Below are positions 8,294 to 16,845 of a stretch of DNA of 64,000 nucleotides, in pieces. Position 1 is the first letter of the stretch. Each line of letters starts with the position of its first letter. The notes under the pieces were generated by a model. It was not told the DNA's origin. It searched no databases and saw only the letters and a program-made list of their open reading frames with translations. Made by a program: the position numbers and the translations under genes. Source of the DNA: CAIVVT01 sp963823095. Its GTDB lineage: Bacteria; Acidobacteriota; Terriglobia; Bryobacterales; Bryobacteraceae. The stretch lies in NCBI GenBank assembly GCA_963823095.1, contig CAWGKI010000001.1:806001-870000 (forward strand), read 5' to 3'.

Positions 8294-10237
8294 TCAGTTC
8301 TGAGGCGTCGAATACGGCCGCGAAGACTTGCCAGCTTTCGCCTCGGCCAATTCGACGTGATATCTCGGCAGCACCTGATACGTTTGCAGGTCCAGGCTCA
8401 CCAGCGACCGGCTGTAGGCGGCCAAAGCGGCCACTTCGTTGGCCCGCGCGGTCGCGAGGTCGCGTTGCGTCTGCACGACCAGAAATGCGGTGGAAGCGCC
8501 GAGCGCATACTTCTTGTTCTCGGCATCGAGCGTCTGTTCCTGCAGGATGCGCGCTTTGAGTACGGAGCGGTACCGGGCCCGGGCCTGGATCACCGCAATC
8601 CAGGCGTTTTGCACGTTCACCCGGACACCCTTGATCGCCTGCTGCTCGCTCAGTTCCGTCTGCCGAACGGTCAGCGCGTCGCGAATGTAGTCGGCCTGCG
8701 CACTGCGATTGCGGATGGGCATGCTGAGCTGGAAGCCGATGCTGTAGTTCGGGAAATTGCGCCGGAAGATTTGTCCTAGCAGGTTGCCCGGTCCACCCAG
8801 GAAGTAGGCGTCGGGCGCGTGCGGAACGGGGACGCCGTTCAGCGTTTGCGTATTCACGTCGCCAGTCAAACCGTTGTTGGTCAGAGTCCCCTGAACGTCG
8901 AAGGCAGGCATCAACGCGCTGCGGCTGCCGGCCAGGCCTATCTTGGCATTGTCGACGTTGATTTTCGCCTGGGCCAGGTCCGGCCGCGCGGCTAGCGCCA
9001 ATTGAACCAGTTCTTCGAGCTTCGCGTTGTACTCGCCCTCCGGCACGCCCAGACGGTCGGTGGGAATCACGCGCGCCGACGCGACGCTCGGGCTGGCCAC
9101 GCCATTACGGCTGAGCGCGTCCTTCACGATCGTTTCCTGCTGCAGCAGCACCGTCTCGGAGTTAGTCAGGTCCTGCTCGGCCTGCGCAACGTTCGCTTCG
9201 GCGCGGACCACTTCGATAGGCGCGAGGGTGCCGATTTCAACTTGCTTCTTGTTGTCCTCGTAGAACCGTCTGGCGACGTCCAGAGCCGTCTGCTTCACTT
9301 TGACGTCTTCGACGAAACTCACGAGATCCCAATACAGGCTGGCCACGCCGGCAACCGTGGTGGTGACTTGCTGTTCAAACGCCAGATCGGAGAACTTGAG
9401 ATTGTTCTTGGCGACGCGGATATTGCGGTTGTTCACCGCGAGCCCCCAGCCCTGGAGGAGGCGTTGAGTGAACTGCAGCGTCGCGGCGCCGCTCGTGTTC
9501 GGGTTGAGATCGTTCAAGGGATTGTTCGTCGCCACGCGGGACTGGTTGTATCCGAGACTCACGGTAGAACCCGTCAGGAACGACTGCTGAATGCCGCTCT
9601 GCCAACTTCTGTAGTCATAGGCGATCGAGGAGAGTCCCGTGGTGATCGTATTCGACTGCGGCGACGAATTGTGTCCGAAGCCGCCGGCGAAATAGAAACT
9701 GGGATCCAGATTTGGAATGGCCGTACCCGTTTGGGTGATGACCGTGCCACCGGTGGAACTGCCCACGCCCGCGGATGCTCCATTGGAACCGGTACCCGTC
9801 TGGCCGCTGCCACTCCCCGATTGCGCCGAGGCGGAGTTGGCGACCGCGGTAACCGCCGACGGCACGCCACGCAACAGACCGCCGGCTTTCGCGCGGAGGA
9901 AATCCGACTGGGCGATCTTCGGACCATAGCGCGCGACTTCAATGTCAATGTTGTTTTCGAGCGCCAGCGCGATAGCGTCTTCGAGCGACAGATAGATCTT
10001 GCCCGCGCGAATCATGCCATCCAGGCGGCCAGTGTTTTGCATGTTGATCGGATCGATAACCGGCCGTTTGTAAGGCCTCGTAATAAAGCCGCCCGAGGCC
10101 ACGGGGACTTGCGGCTGCTCGGAATAAGAAGTCTTCACACCCGCGCCCGGACTGGCGGCGGGAGCCTGCGCAAAGCCGGCCGGACACGTCATCAGCGCCG
10201 AAAGGGCGACGGCAATTAGGGGTTGGAATCGTCTCAT
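8294..10237 (-). CDS. TolC-family outer-membrane efflux protein
   Basis: About 647 residues. The start is taken at 10237 (MRRFQPLIAVALSALMTCPAGFAQA), giving a clean signal peptide. The mature protein has paired TolC-type halves: LEDAIALALENNIDIEVARYGPKIA near residue 85 and a second repeat with LVQLALAARPDLAQAKINVDNAKIGL. Alpha-helical hairpins are rich in Q/A. A Gly/Ser/Thr-rich insertion (SASAQSGSGSGQTGTGSNGA) near residues 135-165 is unusual and could be an exposed loop. TolC proteins form the outer-membrane duct of tripartite efflux or type I secretion systems; no inner-membrane partner is adjacent. Confidence 0.88.
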   Translation of the reverse strand: MRRFQPLIAVALSALMTCPAGFAQAPAASPGAGVKTSYSEQPQVPVASGGFITRPYKRPVIDPINMQNTGRLDGMIRAGKIYLSLEDAIALALENNIDIEVARYGPKIAQSDFLRAKAGGLLRGVPSAVTAVANSASAQSGSGSGQTGTGSNGASAGVGSSTGGTVITQTGTAIPNLDPSFYFAGGFGHNSSPQSNTITTGLSSIAYDYRSWQSGIQQSFLTGSTVSLGYNQSRVATNNPLNDLNPNTSGAATLQFTQRLLQGWGLAVNNRNIRVAKNNLKFSDLAFEQQVTTTVAGVASLYWDLVSFVEDVKVKQTALDVARRFYEDNKKQVEIGTLAPIEVVRAEANVAQAEQDLTNSETVLLQQETIVKDALSRNGVASPSVASARVIPTDRLGVPEGEYNAKLEELVQLALAARPDLAQAKINVDNAKIGLAGSRSALMPAFDVQGTLTNNGLTGDVNTQTLNGVPVPHAPDAYFLGGPGNLLGQIFRRNFPNYSIGFQLSMPIRNRSAQADYIRDALTVRQTELSEQQAIKGVRVNVQNAWIAVIQARARYRSVLKARILQEQTLDAENKKYALGASTAFLVVQTQRDLATARANEVAALAAYSRSLVSLDLQTYQVLPRYHVELAEAKAGKSSRPYSTPQN

Positions 10238-10374
10238 CTTGATATCAGTCCTGCTCACGTCTCTCAACTCGCGCGGTGGATCCGCGGCCTTACTCTCCAG
10301 GTAACGCCAGATTTCGACCTGAAGTTCCCAAAAAGACCATCATCGTATCCAAGCCGCCGATGCTATCCTGTCGC

Positions 10375-10971
10375 ATGGTGACGAATCCCGTGACATCCGT
10401 TCTAGATTTGTTTCTCGAAACAGGCGCGTATCTTAAAGGTCATTTCCGCCTGACCAGCGGTCTGCACAGTCCCGAATACCTGCAGTGCGCACTGGTTCTA
10501 CAGCATCCGAGCCACGCTGAGACGCTCGGCAAAGCTCTGGCGGAAGGCCTGTCGGCTCTCGCCGGCTCGCGGAAGATCGACACTGTGGTCTCGCCTGCGA
10601 TGGGCGGACTCATCATCGGACATGAAGTCGCACGCGCTCTCGGCGCGCGCCACATCTTCACCGAACGCGACGCCGAACGGAAGATGACGCTGCGCCGCGG
10701 ATTCGCGGTTGTGCCGGGCGAGTCGATCGCTGTCATCGAAGATGTCATCACCACCGGTGGCAGTTCCGCCGAGGTCGTCGAGCTGTTGAAGACCGCTGGC
10801 GCGAACGTGTTGGCCGCCGGATCGATCATCGACCGCAGCGGAGGACGCGCCGACCTGGGCGTGCCTCGCGTGGCGCTGGCTACTTTGAACGTCGTTTCCT
10901 GGGAGCCCGCCGCTTGCCCGCTCTGTGCCGAAGGGCTGCCCGTGGTGAAGCCGGGCTCGCGCCCCTCCTGA
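10375..10971 (+). CDS. pyrE: Orotate phosphoribosyltransferase
   Basis: 198 residues. It makes orotidine 5'-phosphate from orotate and PRPP in pyrimidine synthesis. The PRPP-binding signature VIEDVITTGGS is at about residues 120-130. An early GHFRLTSGLHSPEYLQC block and the flexible catalytic loop ERDAERKMTLRRGF are those of PyrE. The ATG at 10375 is preferred because conserved sequence begins just after it. The stop codon overlaps the ribosome site (TGAGGTGAG) of the next gene, so pyrE and truA are probably co-transcribed and translationally coupled. A C-terminal CPLC pair is seen in some orthologues. Confidence 0.93.
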   Translation: MVTNPVTSVLDLFLETGAYLKGHFRLTSGLHSPEYLQCALVLQHPSHAETLGKALAEGLSALAGSRKIDTVVSPAMGGLIIGHEVARALGARHIFTERDAERKMTLRRGFAVVPGESIAVIEDVITTGGSSAEVVELLKTAGANVLAAGSIIDRSGGRADLGVPRVALATLNVVSWEPAACPLCAEGLPVVKPGSRPS

Positions 10972-10984
10972 GGTGAGCGGCAAC

Positions 10985-11735
10985 ATGCGCCGCATCCGCA
11001 TCACCGTAGCCTACGATGGCACCGAATTCCACGGCTGGCAGATCCAGCCCGGACTGCCGGCCATTCAAAGCGAATTGCAGAAGGTTGTCGGCGAGATCGA
11101 GGGCCGGCCGGTCGAGGTAGCAGGCTCGGGCCGCACCGACGCGGGCGTGCATGCCCTCGCTCAAGTGGCTGCCTTCTCTATTGAGAATCCCATCCCCGTA
11201 GACAACCTGCGCCGCGCGATGAACAGGCTGCTGCCGCGCTCCATTCGCGTGACCAGCGTTGTGGAGACCGATCCGGAATTCCATCCGCGCTTCGCCGCCA
11301 AAGCCAAGACTTACCAGTACCGCATCTGGCGCGCCGAAATCGTGCCGCCGATGCAGCGCCTTTACGTTTGCCATCATCCCTATCCACTCGACGAAGCGCG
11401 CATGGCGGAGTATGCGCCCTTGTTCGAGGGCGAGCACGACTTCTCGGCTTTCGCGGCTGCGGACATGAAGGACGCGCTAGGGGCGACGAAAGTGCGGACC
11501 ATCTACGCATTCGTCGGTCTGGCGCGAAGGCAATGAGTTGATTTATCAAGTGCGCGGCAGCGGCTTCCTGAAACATATGGTCCGCATGATGGTTGGAACT
11601 CTGATCGAGGTGGGCAAGGGAAACCTGGATCGCGCCTCCCTGCTGGCGCGTCTGCAACCCGGCTTCATCGGCAAGTCCGGACCGGCCATGCGCGCCTGCG
11701 GCCTGCGCCTGATTTCAGTGGAGTACGAAAAGTAA
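10985..11735 (+). pseudogene. truA: tRNA pseudouridine synthase A, interrupted by a frameshift
   Basis: TruA converts U38-40 of the tRNA anticodon arm to pseudouridine. The catalytic motif GSGRTDAGVHALAQ is intact. The first reading frame runs to about 11505 (KVRTIYA) and then goes out of frame to a stop at 11536. Dropping one base in GCATTCGTCG near 11506-11510 restores SSVWREGNELIYQVRGSGF and the rest of a normal protein to 11735. Joined length is about 250 residues, as usual for TruA. The ATG at 10985 has TGAGGTGAG upstream. An isolated +1 insertion in a conserved gene suggests a sequence error rather than true loss. Confidence 0.88.
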
Positions 11736-11741
11736 GCGCCC

Positions 11742-11802
11742 CCTGGGAACGCCGATCTCCAGATCGGCAGCATCTCCTGGGAACGCCGATCTCCAGATCG
11801 GC
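11742..11802. repeat. Two tandem copies of the GCCGATCTCCAGATCGGC palindrome
   Basis: Identical 27-bp units at 11742-11768 and 11776-11802, each a CCTGGGAAC flank followed by the palindrome core, in the same orientation right after truA. The core folds into a 7-8 bp stem with a tiny loop. Confidence 0.85.
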
Positions 11803-11887
11803 ATCGGCCAAAATCGAGTCATGACCATTGTACGAGCGCGAGCGTTCCTCTGAACTACGCCGACCAGTAGCGAACGCAACCGCTTGG

Positions 11888-11914
11888 GCCGATCTGGAGA
11901 TCGGCGTTCCCAGG
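11888..11914. repeat. Inverted copy of the same palindrome
   Basis: GCCGATCTGGAGATCGGC plus GTTCCCAGG, facing the two tandem copies at 11742-11802. The cluster fills the space between the convergent truA and DAHP synthase genes, as REP/BIME units do, and could fold into one long hairpin. Confidence 0.85.
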
Positions 11915-11962
11915 GGGCCTGCCCTCTTCGTTTCTGTGATGGTCGAAGCAGTTTCCCGGCCG

Positions 11963-13003
11963 CTACACGCTCGCAGGCTGAGGCGTTCGCGATTGCTTCC
12001 ACAGCGCAACGTACGGCTTCAGTTCCTGCATCATGTTGAACCACAGAGCCGGGTCCAGCGACTGCGCGCCATCGCTGATGGCCTTCGATGGATTCGGATG
12101 GATCTCTACAATCAGCCCTTCGGCTCCTACGGCCACTGCCGCGCGCGACAGGGCGGTTACCAGGCTGCGCTTGCCCGTGGCATGACTCGGGTCGAGGATT
12201 ACAGGCAAATGCGTCAACTCGTGCAGCACCGGCACGGCGCTGATGTCGCAGGTGTTGCGAGTGGCCGTCTCGAAGGTGCGGATCCCGCGCTCGCACAGCA
12301 TGACGTCCGGGTTGCCGTGGGCGACGATGTACTCGGCCGACATCAGCAATTCCTTGATCGTCGAACTCAGGCCGCGCTTCAGCAGCACGGGCTTGCCGCA
12401 GCGGCCCAGCGCCTTCAGCAATGCGAAGTTCTGCATATTTCGCGCGCCCACCTGCATCACATCGGCATAGCCGGCGATCATCGCGACATCCGTATCGCTC
12501 ATCACCTCCGTTACGATCGCCAGTCCGGTCTGCTCGCGCGCCTTGGCCAGGAGCCTCAGCCCCGCTTCCTCCATCCCCTGGAAATCGTAAGGAGACGTCC
12601 TGGGCTTGAAGGCGCCACCGCGCAGAACCTTTGCTCCACCCTTGGCCGCAAGTTCCGCGGACTCGAGAATCTGCTTCTCGCTCTCCACCGAGCAAGGGCC
12701 AGCCATGACGACAAAATCGTCGCCACCCACTTCGACGCGCGTGCCCAGGCGGATCACGGTGTTCTCCGGCTTGAACTCGCGGCTCACGAACTTATAAGGA
12801 GCTGAGATGCGGACCGCCTTCTCCACCTGTGGCATGGCCTCCAGCGATTCGAGGCAGGCGCTGGTATCGCCGACGCCAATGGCGCCAATGACGACGCGTT
12901 CCTCGCCCTCGATAGCGTGGATCTTGTAGCCGAACTCCTCAATGCGCTGAATCACCTCGCCGATTTCATCCTTCGAGGCATGGCGCTTCATCGAGATAAT
13001 CAT
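11963..13003 (-). CDS. aroF: 3-deoxy-7-phosphoheptulonate synthase (DAHP synthase)
   Basis: 346 residues. It catalyses the first shikimate-pathway step, from PEP and erythrose 4-phosphate. An N-terminal ferredoxin-like regulatory domain (about residues 1-70, MIISMKRHASKDEIGEVIQR) is followed by a type I-beta catalytic barrel with VVMAGPCSVESEKQ, AKVLRGGAFKPRTSPYDFQG, GARNMQNFALLKALG, KPVLLKRGLSSTIKE and PVILDPSHATGKR. Metal ligands (Cys in GPCSVES; His in DPSHATG) are present. It resembles the Thermotoga-type enzyme whose N-terminal domain mediates aromatic amino-acid feedback. It is transcribed from the same strand as the LptD-like gene, 190 bases downstream of it. Confidence 0.95.
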   Translation of the reverse strand: MIISMKRHASKDEIGEVIQRIEEFGYKIHAIEGEERVVIGAIGVGDTSACLESLEAMPQVEKAVRISAPYKFVSREFKPENTVIRLGTRVEVGGDDFVVMAGPCSVESEKQILESAELAAKGGAKVLRGGAFKPRTSPYDFQGMEEAGLRLLAKAREQTGLAIVTEVMSDTDVAMIAGYADVMQVGARNMQNFALLKALGRCGKPVLLKRGLSSTIKELLMSAEYIVAHGNPDVMLCERGIRTFETATRNTCDISAVPVLHELTHLPVILDPSHATGKRSLVTALSRAAVAVGAEGLIVEIHPNPSKAISDGAQSLDPALWFNMMQELKPYVALWKQSRTPQPASV

Positions 13004-13194
13004 GGCTTCAGGCTAACGCAAAATGCCCACGTCTTGCAAGTGTCACCATCAGCCAAATGACTCAAACCAAAAGCTTAAATACCACCACTTGTAATTGGTG
13101 TATATTCTAGGGCGAGTCCGTACTGCAGGCTCTGGGGCTAAGTCAGCCGCCGGAACCGCCCGTGACAGGCGCTTCGGCATGCGGCCGGGCGGGT

Positions 13195-15687
13195 TCAGAA
13201 GAGGCGGTCCTGTTTGCGCAGCGTGCCGGCGCCGCCGATGTTGGCGATGACGAAAGAGAACCGGTATTGATTCTCGTTCCTCGCTCCGAACGCCAGGCGG
13301 CGGATCTGCATGCTGAAGGCGCAACAGTCGGCATTGTAGGTGATCTGCGTGTTGCCGAACTGCAAAGTCTGCGTCCGGTAGTCGTAGATGGCAAGGAACG
13401 CCGCATTCCAGCCGCGCTTGTTGTCCTTACCGAATCCGAGCATGCCCCGGAACTGGTTGGATGGCGCGGTGAGCACTTGATCGGGCGTGGGCTGGCCTGT
13501 GCAGGGATTGGTGGGATAAGTAGCTAACGGACGCAGGAGCATGCAGCCCACTTCCAGGTGTCCAATGGAGGCGAAGATATTGTCGAAGCGGGCGTCGGCG
13601 GTGAAGCTGCTGTCCACCAGCATTCGGCGCGCCGGATCGTAATCGGCGCGCCACTCAAACCCGAAGCTCGGCAATGGCTGGACGCGCAACGAAGAGACGA
13701 TGGGCGACCAGCCGCGAGGCCGCTCCAGGAAGCTGTAGGCGCCCAGGTCGGAGGTGCTGAGCACGATGTTGCGCGTTCCGGTAATGACGGCGCCGCCGAA
13801 GCTGGGATCGAAGTACTTCTCCTGCCCGATCTCCCAATTCAGCCAGTCCCGCACTTCGCCCGAGGCGCTCTTGGTCCAGATGCGATTGACGATGGTCGCA
13901 CTCACCTGCGTCGTGTTCGCCACCAGGTCGCCCTCGTCGAACAGGATGACCTTGTTGAAATCGTTGACGCCGCTGATATTGCGGAACTGTAGCCTGGGTT
14001 CGATGGAGTGTTTGAACTTCGAGCCCATCCACTTGGGGGCCTGATAGATGCGGTAGAGCGACGGCAGGATGATATCGAGATCGAATTCGCGGCTCGACCT
14101 CAGATAACGCTGGGCCACGACGCTCTGGTTCACGAGACTCTCTCCATAGGAGGTTTCCCGCAGCGAGAACGAGGGCACGATGTGGATGCTCTTCCAATCG
14201 AACGCCGTCTGGACGCGCGGCTCGATATTAAGCCGCGTCACCTCCTGCTTCGTTTGAAATAGCGGTTGATCGCGGCGCACCAGCCCGGCGTTCGCTCCGA
14301 AGGAGAACCAGATTGGAATAGGACCGTCGAGAATCTGCGTGTCGCGATCGCGCATCGAGATTTCCGGCAGGTGCCGGATGGTGATCTTATCGCCCGGAGT
14401 GGCGCTGCGGAAGTTCTCCTGCTGCTCGTAGGAGACCGCCACGTCGTAACTCTTCCAGTCCTTCGCGGCATACAGCACGCTGTTGACTTCCGAGAAGACC
14501 GCTTCGTTGAAACTCTCGGTGAACGCCTGCCGGAACGTAAAATCGCTCAGCGTATTCACCACGCCGCGCGCGTACCAGCCAAAGGGCAGCGCGTCGGCCT
14601 GGCCCGCGAAGCTCGCAAGATAGCCGCCCTGTTTTAGTAGCGTGCCGTCGCTCTGCGGCAGGCCGCGGTCGTTTACTGCGTAAAGGTAGGCATCGAAGCT
14701 TGAATTCTGCGTAGGCTTGCCGCTGAGATCGACGGTGTGGGCAAAACCGCGCACCGTGTAATACTGCGGGCGGTACATCACCTGATAGCTGCGGTCGATC
14801 GCCCAGAAATAGCCAACGCCGATCATCTGGCCGCGCGTGCTGCTGTTGCCGATGTTGGGAGTAAGAAACCCGCTGCGCCGCGCTTCTTTCTCCAGCGACT
14901 TATAGAAAGCGGGCGCATAGAACAGGGGAACGTTCTTCAAGCGCAGAATCGCCTTGTACGCCAAAGCGTGATCGTCCGGAATGATGACCATCCGCGGCGA
15001 CGTCAGCGTCCACCAGGACGTGCCCGGCGGGCAGTTGGTCAACGTGCCCTGGTAAAGCACGTAGCGGTCCTTGATGCGCTCGGCCCATTCGCCCTTGAAC
15101 CGGAGAGGCTCCGTCGTCGTCAGGAGTCCCGGACGCGGATTAACGTGACCCGGCGTACTTCCCGAGACGACGTAGAACGAGCCGGACTCGTTCTTCGTGT
15201 CGTAATCGGCGCGATCGGCAAACACCTCGTCGCCTCGATCGAAGTCGATGTAGTGAACGTGGCCGCGCGCCTCGGCGAGCCCCGAATCCTGGTCGTAACG
15301 AATCTCGTCGCCCTTCAGAATCGAGTCGGTGTTCTCGACCTCTGCATTACCGCGAAGGATAATGAGAGAGCCGATTCGCTCCTGACTCTCATCGGAGCGG
15401 TACAACGTTTCGCCCGGAGGAGGCGCATTCGCCCGCTTCTGATGTGGCTTGACGACCCGCGTTTGAGTTTCAGGCTGCTCCAGCGGCGGGGGAACGTAGA
15501 ATCCGCCCTGGTACATTTGGGCTCGCAATGGCGCCACAAGGGCTGCAATGCCCAAACATAGACACCACAAGTTGTAGCGGAGCTTTAGCCGTATTCCGCA
15601 AGTTGCAGAAAATCCATGACATTTTCGATGGAATATGTTACGAAAAGGGAGACGACAGACGCGTTTCGGCGGCAGGATATCGCTCAA
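13195..15687 (-). CDS. lptD: LptD-like LPS-assembly outer-membrane protein
   Basis: Up to 830 residues. An N-terminal OstA-type beta-jellyroll (RIGSLIILRGNAEVENTDSILKGDEIRYDQDSG) is followed by a long LptD-type barrel ending in FSFVIANIGGAGTLRKQDRLF. LptD with LptE inserts lipopolysaccharide into the outer leaflet. Typical blocks include NCPPGTSWWTLTSPRM (with a conserved Cys), LRLKNVPLFYAPAFYKSLEKEARRSGFLTPNIGNSSTRG and the ensuing GVGYFWAIDRSYQ. The first codon is uncertain: the farthest in-frame candidate is a TTG at 15687, but the hydrophobic signal LWCLCLGIAALVAPLRAQ starts about 40 residues later. It faces the divergent RDD gene. Confidence 0.85.
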   Translation of the reverse strand: MSDILPPKRVCRLPFRNIFHRKCHGFSATCGIRLKLRYNLWCLCLGIAALVAPLRAQMYQGGFYVPPPLEQPETQTRVVKPHQKRANAPPPGETLYRSDESQERIGSLIILRGNAEVENTDSILKGDEIRYDQDSGLAEARGHVHYIDFDRGDEVFADRADYDTKNESGSFYVVSGSTPGHVNPRPGLLTTTEPLRFKGEWAERIKDRYVLYQGTLTNCPPGTSWWTLTSPRMVIIPDDHALAYKAILRLKNVPLFYAPAFYKSLEKEARRSGFLTPNIGNSSTRGQMIGVGYFWAIDRSYQVMYRPQYYTVRGFAHTVDLSGKPTQNSSFDAYLYAVNDRGLPQSDGTLLKQGGYLASFAGQADALPFGWYARGVVNTLSDFTFRQAFTESFNEAVFSEVNSVLYAAKDWKSYDVAVSYEQQENFRSATPGDKITIRHLPEISMRDRDTQILDGPIPIWFSFGANAGLVRRDQPLFQTKQEVTRLNIEPRVQTAFDWKSIHIVPSFSLRETSYGESLVNQSVVAQRYLRSSREFDLDIILPSLYRIYQAPKWMGSKFKHSIEPRLQFRNISGVNDFNKVILFDEGDLVANTTQVSATIVNRIWTKSASGEVRDWLNWEIGQEKYFDPSFGGAVITGTRNIVLSTSDLGAYSFLERPRGWSPIVSSLRVQPLPSFGFEWRADYDPARRMLVDSSFTADARFDNIFASIGHLEVGCMLLRPLATYPTNPCTGQPTPDQVLTAPSNQFRGMLGFGKDNKRGWNAAFLAIYDYRTQTLQFGNTQITYNADCCAFSMQIRRLAFGARNENQYRFSFVIANIGGAGTLRKQDRLF

Positions 15688-15750
15688 ACCACAAAACTAG
15701 CATGATCCAAGAGAGAGCGGCAACAGCATCGAAACGATGGAGGCGAGCTC

Positions 15751-16659
15751 ATGCAGTGTAACTCGTGCGGCGCGGCGAATCCCCCGGAAGCCACTCGCTG
15801 CCAGCGTTGTCAGATTCGCTTCGCGCCGGCGCCGCGCTACCAGCAGTCGGCTGCCTTGCGGCAGTTGGATTTCCCTCAACCCGAGGATGGTTCGTCCACG
15901 CGGAATCGGCCCGCCCAGCACACTTTCGGTGTTGTGGATGGGACGCCGGAGAACCGCATCGCCACTCCCGTGCAGCCCGATCTGTTCGCTTATGCGCCGC
16001 AGGGCAAAGTGGTTCGGATGCGCACCGGCTCCGCGGCTCCGCCCGAGCGCCCCGCGCGCCAGGCGCCCCCGCAAGTTGTATCTGCTTCGAGTGACGATCA
16101 CTCCGGCGATGCACTATACGCTCGCGGCAAGCCCGCACCGCGCCGCCGTGCTTCGTCGTCGCAGTCGGAGTTCGATTTCCCGCCGCCGCCGCGCCGCCCC
16201 TTCAGCAACGAACTGAAACCGGTGAAAGGGTTGTCCGCCGCTCCGCTCCGCGTGCGTTTCTATTCACTGCTGATCGACGCCCTGGTGGTAGCGGTGCTGT
16301 CTATCATGTTCACGGCGGCAGTCTTCGTGTCCTTCCGCGCTTCGGGCGAAGCTCTGAACCTGGGCGACCTGTTCGCAATGCCCTGGTATCTGCCGGTGGT
16401 GATTCCCGTCTCGCTCAGCCTGGGCTACAAGGCGCTGTGGGCCATCTTCGAGCATCCGACCATCGGTCTGCAGAGCTTCGGACTGGACGTCATCAGTATG
16501 GACGGCCACCGCCCTACCATTAGCCAGCGCATGGTCCGGGTCTTCGCCGGCTGGCTGACAATCGGCGGCATGGTCGGCGCGCTTTGGGCCGTGGTAAGCC
16601 AGGAGCGCTATTCCATGCAGGACATGATCTCGCAGACATTCCTTACGCGTCTCGAGTAG
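15751..16659 (+). CDS. RDD-family membrane protein with N-terminal zinc ribbon
   Basis: 302 residues. The N-terminus has a four-Cys zinc ribbon (CNSCGAANPPEATRCQRC). A disordered Pro/Arg-rich linker to about residue 160 follows. Then comes a C-terminal RDD domain (APLRVRFYSLLIDALVVAVLS...) with three or four membrane helices and the RDD Arg/Asp pair (RFYSLLIDALV). The start follows GGAGGCGAG. Roles of RDD proteins vary (ion transport, envelope) and are unknown here. It is divergent from the LptD-like gene; the 63-base gap must hold both promoters. Confidence 0.85.
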   Translation: MQCNSCGAANPPEATRCQRCQIRFAPAPRYQQSAALRQLDFPQPEDGSSTRNRPAQHTFGVVDGTPENRIATPVQPDLFAYAPQGKVVRMRTGSAAPPERPARQAPPQVVSASSDDHSGDALYARGKPAPRRRASSSQSEFDFPPPPRRPFSNELKPVKGLSAAPLRVRFYSLLIDALVVAVLSIMFTAAVFVSFRASGEALNLGDLFAMPWYLPVVIPVSLSLGYKALWAIFEHPTIGLQSFGLDVISMDGHRPTISQRMVRVFAGWLTIGGMVGALWAVVSQERYSMQDMISQTFLTRLE

Positions 16660-16845
16660 ACGGCATTCATCGATAGCCACCCTTAGTTCGCTGCTTCCCT
16701 CCCTGCCATCCGCTGCATGCGCGACAGGCCTGTCCTTGGAAATTCCCCTACCCGCCTGATGCGCTGACGGTTGATCTGGAGCCACCAGCCGGTCAGTTGT
16801 GAGCGCAAGGAATATACTCGAGTGTTGGAACACACGAGGTAAGGC

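Noticed and set aside
11500..11515. Programmed frameshift in truA
   Set aside because: No slippery heptamer or strong downstream structure is evident, and similar +1 insertions occur in unrelated genes here.
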